DNA of 64,000 bases, taken from positions 2,213,501 through 2,277,500 of the forward strand of contig CP029329.1 of the NCBI GenBank assembly GCA_003129525.1, given 5' to 3'. Below are positions 27,605-35,926 of this stretch, piece after piece. Position numbers and translations under genes: made by a program. The notes beneath the pieces were generated by a model, which made no database searches, was not told where the DNA came from, and saw only the letters and a program-made list of their open reading frames with translations. Position 1 is the stretch's first letter; every line of letters starts with the position of its first letter. The stretch is from Clostridium beijerinckii (GTDB lineage: Bacteria; Bacillota; Clostridia; Clostridiales; Clostridiaceae).

Positions 27605-28242
27605 AGATTGCACCATCAATATTATCAGCAGATTTTTCAAAATTAGGAGAGGACATAGAAAGAATAGATAAGGGGGGGGCAGATTTTATACATATAGATG
27701 TAATGGATGGATCTTTTGTACCTAATATATCTTTTGGATTACCAGTGATAAAATCAATACGAAATAGAACAGATAAGGTATTTGATGTACATTTAATGAT
27801 AAACAATCCATCAAATTACATAGATGATTTTATAGAAGTTGGAGCTGATATAATTACGGTTCATTATGAAGCAGATAAACATATAGATAGAACAATTAAT
27901 TATATTAAGTCAAAAGGTAAAAAAGCCGCAATTTCATTGAATCCAGGAACTCCAACAAGCGTATTAAAGGATTTAATAGTAAATTTAGATATGGTTTTAA
28001 TAATGTCTGTAAATCCAGGCTATGGAGGACAAAAATTTATACCATATTGTCTAGATAAAATTAGAGAAATAAAAGAGATTAGCAATAAAGTTAACCCATC
28101 ACTATTAATAGAAGTTGATGGAGGAGTAGATAAAACTAATGTTAAAGAAGTAATAGAAGCTGGTGCTAATGTAATTGTTGCAGGTTCTGCTGTATTCAAT
28201 GGGGGAGAAATCAGTGATAACATAAAAGCTTTGAGGGGGTAA
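27598..28242 (+). CDS. rpe: Ribulose-phosphate 3-epimerase
   Basis: 214 residues. Family motifs: [55 protein letters not shown] and EVDGGVD. It interconverts ribulose 5-phosphate and xylulose 5-phosphate in the pentose phosphate path. The start overlaps rsgA by seven bases with AAAGGAGG upstream. Bases 27672-27679 are a run of eight Gs inside the gene. Confidence 0.96.
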   Translation: MVKIAPSILSADFSKLGEDIERIDKGGADFIHIDVMDGSFVPNISFGLPVIKSIRNRTDKVFDVHLMINNPSNYIDDFIEVGADIITVHYEADKHIDRTINYIKSKGKKAAISLNPGTPTSVLKDLIVNLDMVLIMSVNPGYGGQKFIPYCLDKIREIKEISNKVNPSLLIEVDGGVDKTNVKEVIEAGANVIVAGSAVFNGGEISDNIKALRG

Positions 28243-28246
28243 TACT

Positions 28247-28882
28247 TTGAATGTGGCGATTGTAAGTGGGGGCACAGCACCTTCGGAAAAATTGTTAATG
28301 GGTTATCTTAATAAAGTAGATTTTATAATAGCTGCTGATAGGGGAAGTGAATGTCTCTATAATTATGGTATTATTCCAGATTTGCTCCTTGGAGATTTTG
28401 ATTCTGTTAAAAAAGAAATTTTAGATACTGTAAAATTAGAAATAAAAGAAGTTTTAGAGTTTCCACCAGAAAAGGACTATACAGATACTGAAATTGCAAT
28501 AATAGAAGCTATTAAAAGAGGAGCAAAAAAAATATATTTATTTGGAGCAACTGGATCTAGAATGGATCATACGTTAGGAAATATAGGGCTTCTTTTAACT
28601 ACTAAAAAAAGAGGAGCAACTTTAGAAATAATTGATGATAATAATAGACTTTATCTAGGAGAAAAGAAAATGAAGCTGTTTGGAAAATATGGTGAAAACA
28701 TATCTTTTCATGCACTATGTGATAAAGTTAAGAGCTTTAAAATTATAGGTGCTAAATACAATTTAGAGACTTGCGATATAAGTTTGCTAGATCCAAGAGC
28801 TATATGTAATGAATTTGTTGATACGCCAATAGAAATTAGCTTTGAAGAAGGAGAATTATTAATTCTTCACTCCATCGATTAA
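28247..28882 (+). CDS. thiN: Thiamine pyrophosphokinase
   Basis: 211 residues. VDFIIAADRGSECLYNYGIIPDLLLGDFDSV and PPEKDYTDTEIAI, with GATGSRMDHTLGNI, are the catalytic-domain motifs. It makes thiamine diphosphate from thiamine. The likely start is TTG 28247, eight bases after GAGGGGG; the nearby ATG at 28251 is out of frame. Gene order rsgA-rpe-thiN-spoVM-rpmB matches Bacillus. Confidence 0.93.
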   Translation: MNVAIVSGGTAPSEKLLMGYLNKVDFIIAADRGSECLYNYGIIPDLLLGDFDSVKKEILDTVKLEIKEVLEFPPEKDYTDTEIAIIEAIKRGAKKIYLFGATGSRMDHTLGNIGLLLTTKKRGATLEIIDDNNRLYLGEKKMKLFGKYGENISFHALCDKVKSFKIIGAKYNLETCDISLLDPRAICNEFVDTPIEISFEEGELLILHSID

Positions 28883-28966
28883 GGCATATTAAAGAAAATA
28901 ATAAGTCGAGGATATTATATACCACTTGGGTGATACATTCTGCCCTAGAGAGTGGTAAGGTGCCTT
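28881..28966 (+). other. Structured segment after thiN
   Basis: AAGGCA at 28881 pairs with TGCCTT at 28961, ACCACT at 28921 with AGTGGT at 28951, and GGG with CCC inside. The left part (TTAAAGAAAATAATAAGTC) resembles the left part of the AATAACAAGTCAG repeat. It may be a decayed copy or a small RNA. Confidence 0.4.
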
Positions 28967-28981
28967 TTAACGTCATATCAG

Positions 28982-29036
28982 ACAAGGAAGTATGTTTCAT
29001 TTATAAAGGAAATATGCTTCCTTGTTATTTTTTTAT
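28982..29036 (+). terminator. Strong terminator after thiN
   Basis: A 17-bp stem (ACAAGGAAGTATGTTTC with GAAATATGCTTCCTTGT, two G-T pairs) is followed by TATTTTTTTAT. Confidence 0.88.
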
Positions 29037-29186
29037 ATACTAGTATATAGGTTATCATTAAAAGTTATTTTTTTTACAGGAACGAAAGTTGGAACATTTT
29101 TAGGAGTAGATGAATATTAATATAACAAGATGAAATTAATTCTAAGATAGGTGTTTTACATTATTAATATTTAGAGGGGGATAGTT

Positions 29187-29258
29187 ATGAAAATAATAGC
29201 TTTCAAATTACCAAAGTTTCTATCAAATATAATAAGATTTTTTAGAAAAAAAAACTAG
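29187..29258 (+). CDS. spoVM: Stage V sporulation protein M
   Basis: A 23-residue frame starting MKIIAFKLPKFLSN behind AGAGGGGG, 300 bases after thiN and just before rpmB, exactly where B. subtilis has spoVM. The IKLPKFL-type core, the central helix-breaking Pro and a basic, amphipathic C-terminus (IIRFFRKKN) match the SpoVM peptide, which is 26 residues in B. subtilis. SpoVM sits on the convex forespore membrane and recruits SpoIVA. It is very easily missed in automatic annotation because of its size. Confidence 0.9.
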   Translation: MKIIAFKLPKFLSNIIRFFRKKN

Positions 29259-29313
29259 AGTATACATAAAGGCGTATTTTATTATTTTTTAAGGTGCCTA
29301 AATAACTCTAAAA

Positions 29314-29350
29314 AACAAAAAATGCAATTGAGATAACAATTGCATTTTTT
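29314..29350. terminator. Bidirectional terminator between spoVM and rpmB
   Basis: AAAAAATGCAATTG pairs with CAATTGCATTTTTT across a six-base loop; A-run on one side and T-run on the other serve both strands. Confidence 0.88.
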
Positions 29351-29358
29351 ATTATGAA

Positions 29359-29550
29359 CTATATTGCTCTTTGAACCTTTCCAGATCTAAGGCATCTTGT
29401 ACATACATGAACAGTTCTTGGTGTTCCGTTAACTAAAGCTTTTACTTTCTTTATGTTAGGAGCCCAAGTTCTCTTTGATTGACGATGTGAATGGCTGTAT
29501 TGTACACCTGCTACAACACCCTTATCACAAATTTCGCATCTTCTTGCCAT
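29359..29550 (-). CDS. rpmB: 50S ribosomal protein L28
   Basis: 63 residues. ARRCEICDKGVVAGVQYSHSHRQSKRTWAPN is the conserved start. The zinc-binding pairs CEIC and CTRC are both present, making it the C+ form of L28. An AGGAGGTG site precedes ATG on the reverse strand. It is transcribed against its neighbours, as in Bacillus. Confidence 0.96.
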   Translation of the reverse strand: MARRCEICDKGVVAGVQYSHSHRQSKRTWAPNIKKVKALVNGTPRTVHVCTRCLRSGKVQRAI

Positions 29551-29604
29551 TAGAAAACACCTCCTTATATTGCAAAGATAATCATCTTCAATAGGACAGA
29601 CTAA

Positions 29605-29633
29605 ATTATACCATAGGAAAATATAATAGGCAA
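29605..29633 (-). promoter_or_regulatory. rpmB promoter
   Basis: On the reverse strand TTGCCT (29633-29628), 17 bases, then TATAAT (29610-29605). Confidence 0.65.
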
Positions 29634-29752
29634 GATAAAATATTATATTTTATTTTGTAGCCTTAGTTTATAATATATATTGTTGAATACTTGAATAAAA
29701 TATTGTTCTAATATAAAATATATATAGGATATAAGATTTAGGAGGAATATGA

Positions 29753-30103
29753 ATGATTGGATTTTCAAATGAAAATGGTAGTATAAATTATTCAGAAGAA
29801 GTTTTAGCTAAGATTGTTGGATTATCTACAATGGAATGCTATGGAGTAGTTGGTATGGTTTCAAAAAATGCTAGCGAAGGACTTTGGGAGCTTATGGGTA
29901 TAGAAAATTTAAGCAAAGGTGTAAAATTACAATTGATAAATGAAAATAAATTACAAATAGAATTGTTTGTAATGGTTGAATACGGAACAAAAATATCTGT
30001 TATATCTAATAATATAATTCAAAAGGTACGTTATAGTGTTGAAAATTATACAGGTCTTAAGGTTTCATCTATAACAGTGAATGTGCAAGCGGTTAGAGTT
30101 TAG
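29753..30103 (+). CDS. Asp23/Gls24 family envelope-stress protein (YloU type)
   Basis: 116 residues with the Asp23 fold pattern: NYSEEVLAKIVGLSTMECYGVVGMVSK and a C-terminal SVENYTGLKVSSITVNVQAVRV. The family is membrane-associated in some Gram-positive bacteria. It always sits next to the fatty-acid kinase gene, 14 bases downstream here. ATG 29753 is chosen because the ATG at 29749 is out of frame. Confidence 0.92.
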   Translation: MIGFSNENGSINYSEEVLAKIVGLSTMECYGVVGMVSKNASEGLWELMGIENLSKGVKLQLINENKLQIELFVMVEYGTKISVISNNIIQKVRYSVENYTGLKVSSITVNVQAVRV

Positions 30104-30116
30104 GAGGTTAAACTGA

Positions 30117-31784
30117 ATGGAATATACAAAAATCAATGGCCATGATTTTTATAACATGGTTGTTAATGCTAGTAATAGATTATTAGAACAAAGTGATTTT
30201 GTTAATGCACTAAATGTATTCCCAGTTCCTGACGGAGATACTGGAACTAATATGTCGATGACATTTAAAGCAGCAATTAAAGAAATAGAAAATATAAATA
30301 CTGATTCTATAGGAGAGATATCTAAAAAGTTAGCCAAAGGTGCATTGATGGGTGCTAGAGGTAACTCAGGAGTTATATTATCTCAAATACTTAGAGGGAT
30401 TTCTAAAGGATTAGAAGGAAAAAAAGAAGTAGATGTTACTGAGTTTGCAATTGGTTTTTTCGAAGGGTCAAAGTCAGCATATAAGGCAGTTATGAGACCA
30501 ACGGAAGGAACTATACTTTCTGTAATTAGAGCAGCATCAGAGGCGGCAATAGCCTCTGATGCAAAAGATATAGTGAGTTTTATGGAAGAAGTAACAATTA
30601 AAGCAAAAGATATGTTAGACAGAACTCCAGAATTGTTACCAGCACTAAAAAAGGCTAAGGTAGTTGATTCAGGTGGTATGGGACTTTATATTATAATTAA
30701 AGGCATGTTTGAAGCTTTGAAGGACGGAATTAAAGCGGAAATAAAGGATATAACAATAGGTACACCAGGGAATACTGTAGTTAGCTCTATTGAAGAAATA
30801 GATATTAAGTTTGGTTATTGCACCGAATTTATAATTCTTGGAGATGCAAAATATGCAAAAAGCTTCCAAAATGAAATAGAACCTCTGGGAGATTCTATGA
30901 TTGTTGTTGGATATGATGATGTTATTAAGGTTCATATACATACGAATAATCCTGGATTAGTATTATCAAAGGCAGTAGCTATTGGAGAACTATCAAAAAT
31001 TAAAATTGATAATATGAGAGAAGAACACAGAGAACTTATAATTAATGCTAAGGATAAAGCATTAAATGGTTATAATATAGAAGAAAATAGTTCTAAAACC
31101 CAAGATGAGGATATAGAAGATGAAAAGAAAAAATATGGAATTATAACAGTAGCCATGGGAGATGGAATTTCAAACATATTTAAAGACTTAGGTATAGATT
31201 ATGTTATTGAAGGTGGTCAAACAATGAATCCATCTACTCAAGATATTTTGGATGCTGTTAACAAGATAAATGCTGATCATATTTTTATTATGCCGAATAA
31301 TAAAAATATAATTATGTCAGCTAATCAAGCAGCAGAAATATCAGCAAAAGATATACTTGTTGTACCTACAACAACTATTCCTCAAGGAATAGCATGTGCG
31401 ACTATGTTTAATATTGATTCTGAGGTTGAGGATAATTTTAATAATTTAAAAGTTACCATTGAAGACTTGAAAACTGGTTCGGTAACTTATGCAGTTCGCG
31501 ATACTGAAATTGATGGAATTGACATTAAAGAAGGAAATATGCTAGGGCTCGTAGAAGGTAAGATAAAAGAAGTTGGCGAAGATAAGAAAATTGTTGCAAT
31601 GAAAGTCCTAGAGGACATGATAGATGATGAGAGTGAACTCATTACTGTGTATTATGGTGAAGAAGTAACAGATGAGGAAGCTAATGAATTTGAACTCGAG
31701 TTACAAGGCAAATATGAAAAGCTAGATGTTCAATTCTATAAGGGAAATCAACCCCTTTACTATTTTTTAATGTCAGTAGAATAA
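30117..31784 (+). CDS. fakA: Fatty acid kinase catalytic subunit FakA (DAK2/DegV-linked)
   Basis: 555 residues. The N-terminal DhaL-type kinase domain has NVFPVPDGDTGTNMSMTF (Mg/ATP-binding aspartates) and KGALMGARGNSGVILSQILRG. The middle and C-terminal domains (IFIMPNNKNIIMSANQAA, VVPTTTIPQGIA) match YloV. FakA phosphorylates fatty acids held by FakB (DegV family) for entry into phospholipids via PlsX/PlsY; plsX is in this window, no fakB is. Confidence 0.93.
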   Translation: MEYTKINGHDFYNMVVNASNRLLEQSDFVNALNVFPVPDGDTGTNMSMTFKAAIKEIENINTDSIGEISKKLAKGALMGARGNSGVILSQILRGISKGLEGKKEVDVTEFAIGFFEGSKSAYKAVMRPTEGTILSVIRAASEAAIASDAKDIVSFMEEVTIKAKDMLDRTPELLPALKKAKVVDSGGMGLYIIIKGMFEALKDGIKAEIKDITIGTPGNTVVSSIEEIDIKFGYCTEFIILGDAKYAKSFQNEIEPLGDSMIVVGYDDVIKVHIHTNNPGLVLSKAVAIGELSKIKIDNMREEHRELIINAKDKALNGYNIEENSSKTQDEDIEDEKKKYGIITVAMGDGISNIFKDLGIDYVIEGGQTMNPSTQDILDAVNKINADHIFIMPNNKNIIMSANQAAEISAKDILVVPTTTIPQGIACATMFNIDSEVEDNFNNLKVTIEDLKTGSVTYAVRDTEIDGIDIKEGNMLGLVEGKIKEVGEDKKIVAMKVLEDMIDDESELITVYYGEEVTDEEANEFELELQGKYEKLDVQFYKGNQPLYYFLMSVE

Positions 31785-31790
31785 GACAAT

Positions 31791-31844
31791 AATAAACTGT
31801 TTCAAAATAAATAGCTTGAACTAAATATTTTGAAATTGTTTATT
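31791..31844 (+). terminator. Terminator after fakA
   Basis: AATAAAC and GTTTCAAAATA pair with TATTTTGAAA and GTTTATT. The T-rich tail is short (TATAAA), so strength is uncertain. Confidence 0.6.
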
Positions 31845-31857
31845 TATAAAATTTAAA

Positions 31858-31972
31858 TTAATGCACAATGCACAATGAACAATTCACAATTAATGAATTA
31901 AATACTATTTTATAAAGATAGTATTTTTAGAAATCTTTAATTGTGCATTGTAAGCTGTACATTGTGCATTAA
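31858..31972. repeat. MITE-like element with 36-bp terminal inverted repeats
   Basis: 31858-31893 (TTAATGCACAATGCACAATG and on) mirrors 31937-31972 (ending ACATTGTGCATTAA). A central hairpin AATACTAT/ATAGTATT lies between. No ORF. Same family as 6424-6658. Confidence 0.65.
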
Positions 31973-32083
31973 AGTTTTTAGTTTTAATATGGGTCTAAAG
32001 AGGAAAGTGTGTTAGTGGCACTTAAATATAGAATGAATTAGACTATTGAGATAAATGTTTATTAGTTGGAAGGAGGCAGAACG

Positions 32084-34117
32084 TTGGATATATATAGTAA
32101 TATTTCTGCTTTAAAAGGAGTAGGTCCAAAAGCTACTGAAAAATTAAATAGATGTGGAATTTTTAATATATTGGATATTTTATTATATTTCCCAAGAGAT
32201 TATGAATTTGTAGATGGGAATGCACAGTTTGAAAGTATTACTGGAGAAGATAAGCAAATATTAAAATGTGAAGTTGTTAGATTTAGAAGTGACATTAAAA
32301 CAAAAACTGGTAAAGTGATCACAACAATAGAATTTAATTATGATGGACATACGGTATCTGCTAAGTGGTTTAATCAAAGATATATAAGAAATTCTTTTAG
32401 GTTAGGTAGAATATATAATTTAATGGGTAAGTTTAAAAGAATAGGTAATACGTTAGAAGTAGTTAATCCTGTTATTACTTGTGAAGAAGCACTTTGCAGC
32501 GAAATCTTACCTAAGTATCCTTTAAAGGGAGACATAAGTAATAAATTATTTGAAAAGCTAACTAATGAGATCTTATCGAATATGGAAGTTAAAGAAAATT
32601 TATCTAAGGAAATAGTAGATAAATATTCTTTACTATCTTTAAATGATGCTATAAGAAGCATACATTTCCCAGACAATAAGGAGATACTAGAAAAAGCAAA
32701 AATAAGACTAAAGTTTCAAGAATTATTTACATATTCATTAAAATTATTGCTTCTAAAGTATAAGCTTAAAAAAAATACAAACGGAATATTTTTTGAATGG
32801 GTAGATGAATTTAGTGATTTTAAAGAAAAATTACCATTCCCACTCACAAACGCGCAAACTAGAGTTGTACGTGAAATTTTAAGAGACCAAAAATCAAATT
32901 TTTCTATGAATAGATTAATTCAAGGTGATGTTGGAAGTGGAAAAACCATAGTTGCTCTAATAGCTATTTTTAATGTTATTAAGAATGGATACCAATGTGC
33001 TTTTATGGCTCCAACAGAAATTCTTGCAAGTCAACATTTTGAAGAATCTAAAAAGATTTTTGAAGATTTTAATATAGAAATAGAATTATTAACAGGATCA
33101 ACTACTTTAAAGGAAAAGCAAAGAATCAAAGAGAGAATTAAAACGTTAGAACCTATTTTGGTAATAGGAACTCATGCACTTTTCCAAGATGATGTAGAAT
33201 TTAGAAAATTAGGACTAATAGTAACTGATGAACAACATAGATTTGGTGTGGAGCAAAGAAGCAGGCTTATAAATAAAGGGAAAAGAGCAGATTGTTTAGT
33301 TATGACAGCTACGCCGATTCCTAGAACTTTAGCTTTATACCTTTATTCAGATTTGGATGTATCTATAATTGATGAATTACCTCCAGGTAGAAAGAAAATA
33401 GATACTAGATTTTATGTAGAAGCTCAAAGAGATATAGGTTATGATTTGGCGTATAATGAAATAAAAAATGGAAGACAAGTATATATTGTTTGTCCGCTTA
33501 TCGAAGAAGATGAAAAGGAAGAATTAAGTTCAGTTGAAACTGTATATAATAGACTTACAACTGGAATTTTTAAAGATTTAAAAGTTGAAATTCTTCATGG
33601 AAAAATGAAAGGCTCTGAAAAAGATGAAATAATAAAGAGATTTAAAAATAATGATTTTAATGTTTTAATTTCAACTACTGTAATTGAAGTTGGTGTCAAT
33701 GTTCCTAATGCTTCAGTTATGATCGTTGAAAATGCAGAAAGATTTGGTCTTTCTCAGCTTCATCAATTAAGAGGGCGAGTTGGACGTGGAGCATATTCAT
33801 CTTATTGCATATTAATAGCAAAAGCTAAAAGCAATACAACTAAAAAGAGGATGCAAATAATGACAGAATGTAGTGATGGTTTTTTAATATCAGAAAAAGA
33901 TTTGGAACTTAGAGGTGCAGGAGAAATGTTTGGCAGAAAACAAAGTGGAGATGAAGGATTTATACTTGCAAATCTTTATGATGATATAAAAATATTAAGA
34001 TGTGCTAAACTAGAGGCAAATAATATGTTGCAAAATGAATGTGATTTAAATAGAGAAATAATAAATGAAATCACCAAAAACTTAGAAAAAAGCAGTAAAT
34101 ATATTTGCTTCAATTAA
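32084..34117 (+). CDS. recG: ATP-dependent DNA helicase RecG
   Basis: 677 residues. The N-terminal wedge domain starts SNISALKGVGPKATEKLNRCGI and includes an OB fold. The helicase core has GDVGSGKT, DEQHRFGVEQR, MTATPIPRTLAL and QLRGRVGRG; the TRG-type end is RGAGEMFGRKQSG. It remodels stalled forks and Holliday junctions. I choose TTG 32084, seven bases after AAGGAGG; an earlier TTG at 32066 lies before that site. Confidence 0.95.
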   Translation: MDIYSNISALKGVGPKATEKLNRCGIFNILDILLYFPRDYEFVDGNAQFESITGEDKQILKCEVVRFRSDIKTKTGKVITTIEFNYDGHTVSAKWFNQRYIRNSFRLGRIYNLMGKFKRIGNTLEVVNPVITCEEALCSEILPKYPLKGDISNKLFEKLTNEILSNMEVKENLSKEIVDKYSLLSLNDAIRSIHFPDNKEILEKAKIRLKFQELFTYSLKLLLLKYKLKKNTNGIFFEWVDEFSDFKEKLPFPLTNAQTRVVREILRDQKSNFSMNRLIQGDVGSGKTIVALIAIFNVIKNGYQCAFMAPTEILASQHFEESKKIFEDFNIEIELLTGSTTLKEKQRIKERIKTLEPILVIGTHALFQDDVEFRKLGLIVTDEQHRFGVEQRSRLINKGKRADCLVMTATPIPRTLALYLYSDLDVSIIDELPPGRKKIDTRFYVEAQRDIGYDLAYNEIKNGRQVYIVCPLIEEDEKEELSSVETVYNRLTTGIFKDLKVEILHGKMKGSEKDEIIKRFKNNDFNVLISTTVIEVGVNVPNASVMIVENAERFGLSQLHQLRGRVGRGAYSSYCILIAKAKSNTTKKRMQIMTECSDGFLISEKDLELRGAGEMFGRKQSGDEGFILANLYDDIKILRCAKLEANNMLQNECDLNREIINEITKNLEKSSKYICFN

Positions 34118-34169
34118 ATTGAAATATTATGCATAGTTGTGTTAATATATCATTAGCACATTAGAAAAG

Positions 34170-34299
34170 AATAACAAGTCAGTATGCTAGTATATTTCGT
34201 GTCAAACTATGTTGCCATGTTTGCCTAATAGGCCCACTATAAGACAAACATTACTTCTTGTCTAACGCAAAATATACATGGCATCTTTGACTCGTTATT
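34170..34299. repeat. Dispersed repeat with AATAACAAGTCA termini, long form
   Basis: AATAACAAGTCA (34170-34181) faces TGACTCGTTATT (34288-34299). Inside, GCCATGT pairs with ACATGGC and ATGTTTG with CAAACAT. It shares layout and the TATGCTAGT segment with 41332-41460. It fills the gap between recG and rsmD. Confidence 0.65.
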
Positions 34300-34331
34300 T
34301 TCTATTATATACTTTAAGGAGGAATAAAATT

Positions 34332-34889
34332 TTGAGGATAATAGCAGGAAAAGCAAGAGGACATAAATTAATACCTCCAGCGACAATGGAAACTAGACCT
34401 ACATTAGATAGAGTTAAGGAAGCTATGTTTAGCACAATTCAGCCATATATACCAGAGGCGGTGGTTGTAGATGTTTTTTCAGGAACAGGAAGTTTGGGAT
34501 TGGAATCTGCAAGCAGAGGAGCAAGCGAGGTTTACTTATTTGATAAGAGTTCAGAAACATTTCCATTATTAAAGCAAAATGTTGAAAATCTTAAATTTCA
34601 AGATTTTTGTTTTCCAATAAATACTGATGCATATGCAGGCCTTAAACAATTAGCAAGTAAGGGGAAAAGATTTGATATAATATTTATAGATCCACCTTAT
34701 TGTAAAGAAATGATTCCAGAAGCTATGAAAATAGTTAAGGAATACCAATTGTTAAAGAACGATGGAATAATAGTTACTAAAATAGATAGTATTGAAACAA
34801 TTTATGAAGGATATGAGGACATAAAGTTAATTAAGAGCAAAAGGTATGGAAATACAACTGTATGTTATTATAAGTATGAGGAGAAATAA
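34332..34889 (+). CDS. rsmD: 16S rRNA (guanine 966-N2) methyltransferase RsmD
   Basis: 185 residues from TTG 34332, ten bases after AAGGAGG. LRIIAGKARGHKLIPP is the typical start. SAM-binding VVDVFSGTGSLGLESASRGA and catalytic FIDPPYCKEM are intact. The open frame extends upstream to 34278 through the repeat element, but that part is not coding in my view. It is paired with coaD three bases downstream, a widely conserved couple. Confidence 0.94.
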   Translation: MRIIAGKARGHKLIPPATMETRPTLDRVKEAMFSTIQPYIPEAVVVDVFSGTGSLGLESASRGASEVYLFDKSSETFPLLKQNVENLKFQDFCFPINTDAYAGLKQLASKGKRFDIIFIDPPYCKEMIPEAMKIVKEYQLLKNDGIIVTKIDSIETIYEGYEDIKLIKSKRYGNTTVCYYKYEEK

Positions 34890-34892
34890 ACA

Positions 34893-35372
34893 ATGAAAAT
34901 TGCAGTATATCCAGGAAGCTTTGATCCTATAACTAATGGACATCTTGATATTATAAAACGAGGGGCAAAGGCTTTTGATAAAATTATAGTAGCAGTATTA
35001 GTTAATGTGGATAAAAAGTGTCTTTTTGAAGTTGATGAAAGAGTTGAATTAATAAAGAAAGTGACAAGAGATATAGAAAATGTCGAAGTTAGAAGTTTTA
35101 ATGGGCTTTTAGTAAACTTTCTGAAAGAATGTAATACTAATATAATTTTAAAGGGATTAAGAACGACTTTTGATTTTGAATATGAGTTACAAATGGCATT
35201 TATGAATAATGAATTAGATCGCAATATTGAAACTATATGTATGATGTCATCTTCTGAAAATCTACATATAAGTTCGTCAAATGTTAAGCAAGTAGCTAAA
35301 TTTGGAGGGAATATTGAGAGGCTTGTTCCGAATGAAGTTGTATCGGATATAATATCTAGAATAAATATCTAA
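34893..35372 (+). CDS. coaD: Phosphopantetheine adenylyltransferase
   Basis: 159 residues. Nucleotidyltransferase motif [23 protein letters not shown] (TxGH type) and [14 protein letters not shown], with [18 protein letters not shown]. It adenylates 4'-phosphopantetheine in the coenzyme A pathway, next step after coaBC (15644). GAGGAGAAA lies before the ATG. Confidence 0.96.
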   Translation: MKIAVYPGSFDPITNGHLDIIKRGAKAFDKIIVAVLVNVDKKCLFEVDERVELIKKVTRDIENVEVRSFNGLLVNFLKECNTNIILKGLRTTFDFEYELQMAFMNNELDRNIETICMMSSSENLHISSSNVKQVAKFGGNIERLVPNEVVSDIISRINI

Positions 35373-35383
35373 GGAGTGTTTTT

Positions 35384-35926
35384 ATGGAAAAGATGGATGT
35401 AAATATTATAGAATTATTAGAATATTTACAAGACTTGGTGGAAAATTCATCAAAGGTGCCAATGAGTGGTAAGGTTATGATTGATAAAAAAGAAATTATT
35501 GAAGTTATTGATCAAATAATTAATTATATGCCAGATCAATTTAAAAAAGCTGAATGGGTTATGAATGAGAGAGAACGAATATTAAATGAAGCTAAAAAAG
35601 AATATGATTCTGTTAGAAAAGATACTATGACAATGATGAAGCAAAATGTTGAAAAACATGATATTGTAAAGGAAGCAAAAATAAGAGCTGAAGAAATTAT
35701 AAACTCAGCACAACGAGATGCTAAGGCTATAAGACTAGGCTCTAGAGATTATTCTGATGAAATATTAACTCAATTAGATAAAGAAATAGAAGATCAAAAA
35801 ATAAAATTAATAAAAAGCCTCCAAACTAGTTTTGAATCAGTTGCAAAGAACATAGATACAAGTTTAACTGGTGCATGTGATGTTATAAAAGATAATGTTA
35901 AAGAATTACGTAGCATGAAAAAATAA
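35384..35926 (+). CDS. Uncharacterised coiled-coil protein downstream of coaD
   Basis: 180 residues, predicted mostly helical, charged and without a signal peptide. The central part (ERERILNEAKKEYDSVRKD to AEEIINSAQRDAKAI) has a heptad look, like the stalk of ATPase subunit E/b or DivIVA-type proteins. It starts after AAGGAG and follows coaD closely. Its last 21 bases overlap the end of the convergent ylbJ. I do not recognise a specific family; homologues at this position are common in Clostridia as hypothetical or ATPase-like proteins. Confidence 0.75.
   Translation: MEKMDVNIIELLEYLQDLVENSSKVPMSGKVMIDKKEIIEVIDQIINYMPDQFKKAEWVMNERERILNEAKKEYDSVRKDTMTMMKQNVEKHDIVKEAKIRAEEIINSAQRDAKAIRLGSRDYSDEILTQLDKEIEDQKIKLIKSLQTSFESVAKNIDTSLTGACDVIKDNVKELRSMKK

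Noticed and set aside
34278-34331. N-terminal extension of RsmD
   Set aside because: The extra 18 codons run through a dispersed repeat and lie before the AAGGAGG site; the family starts at LRIIAGK.
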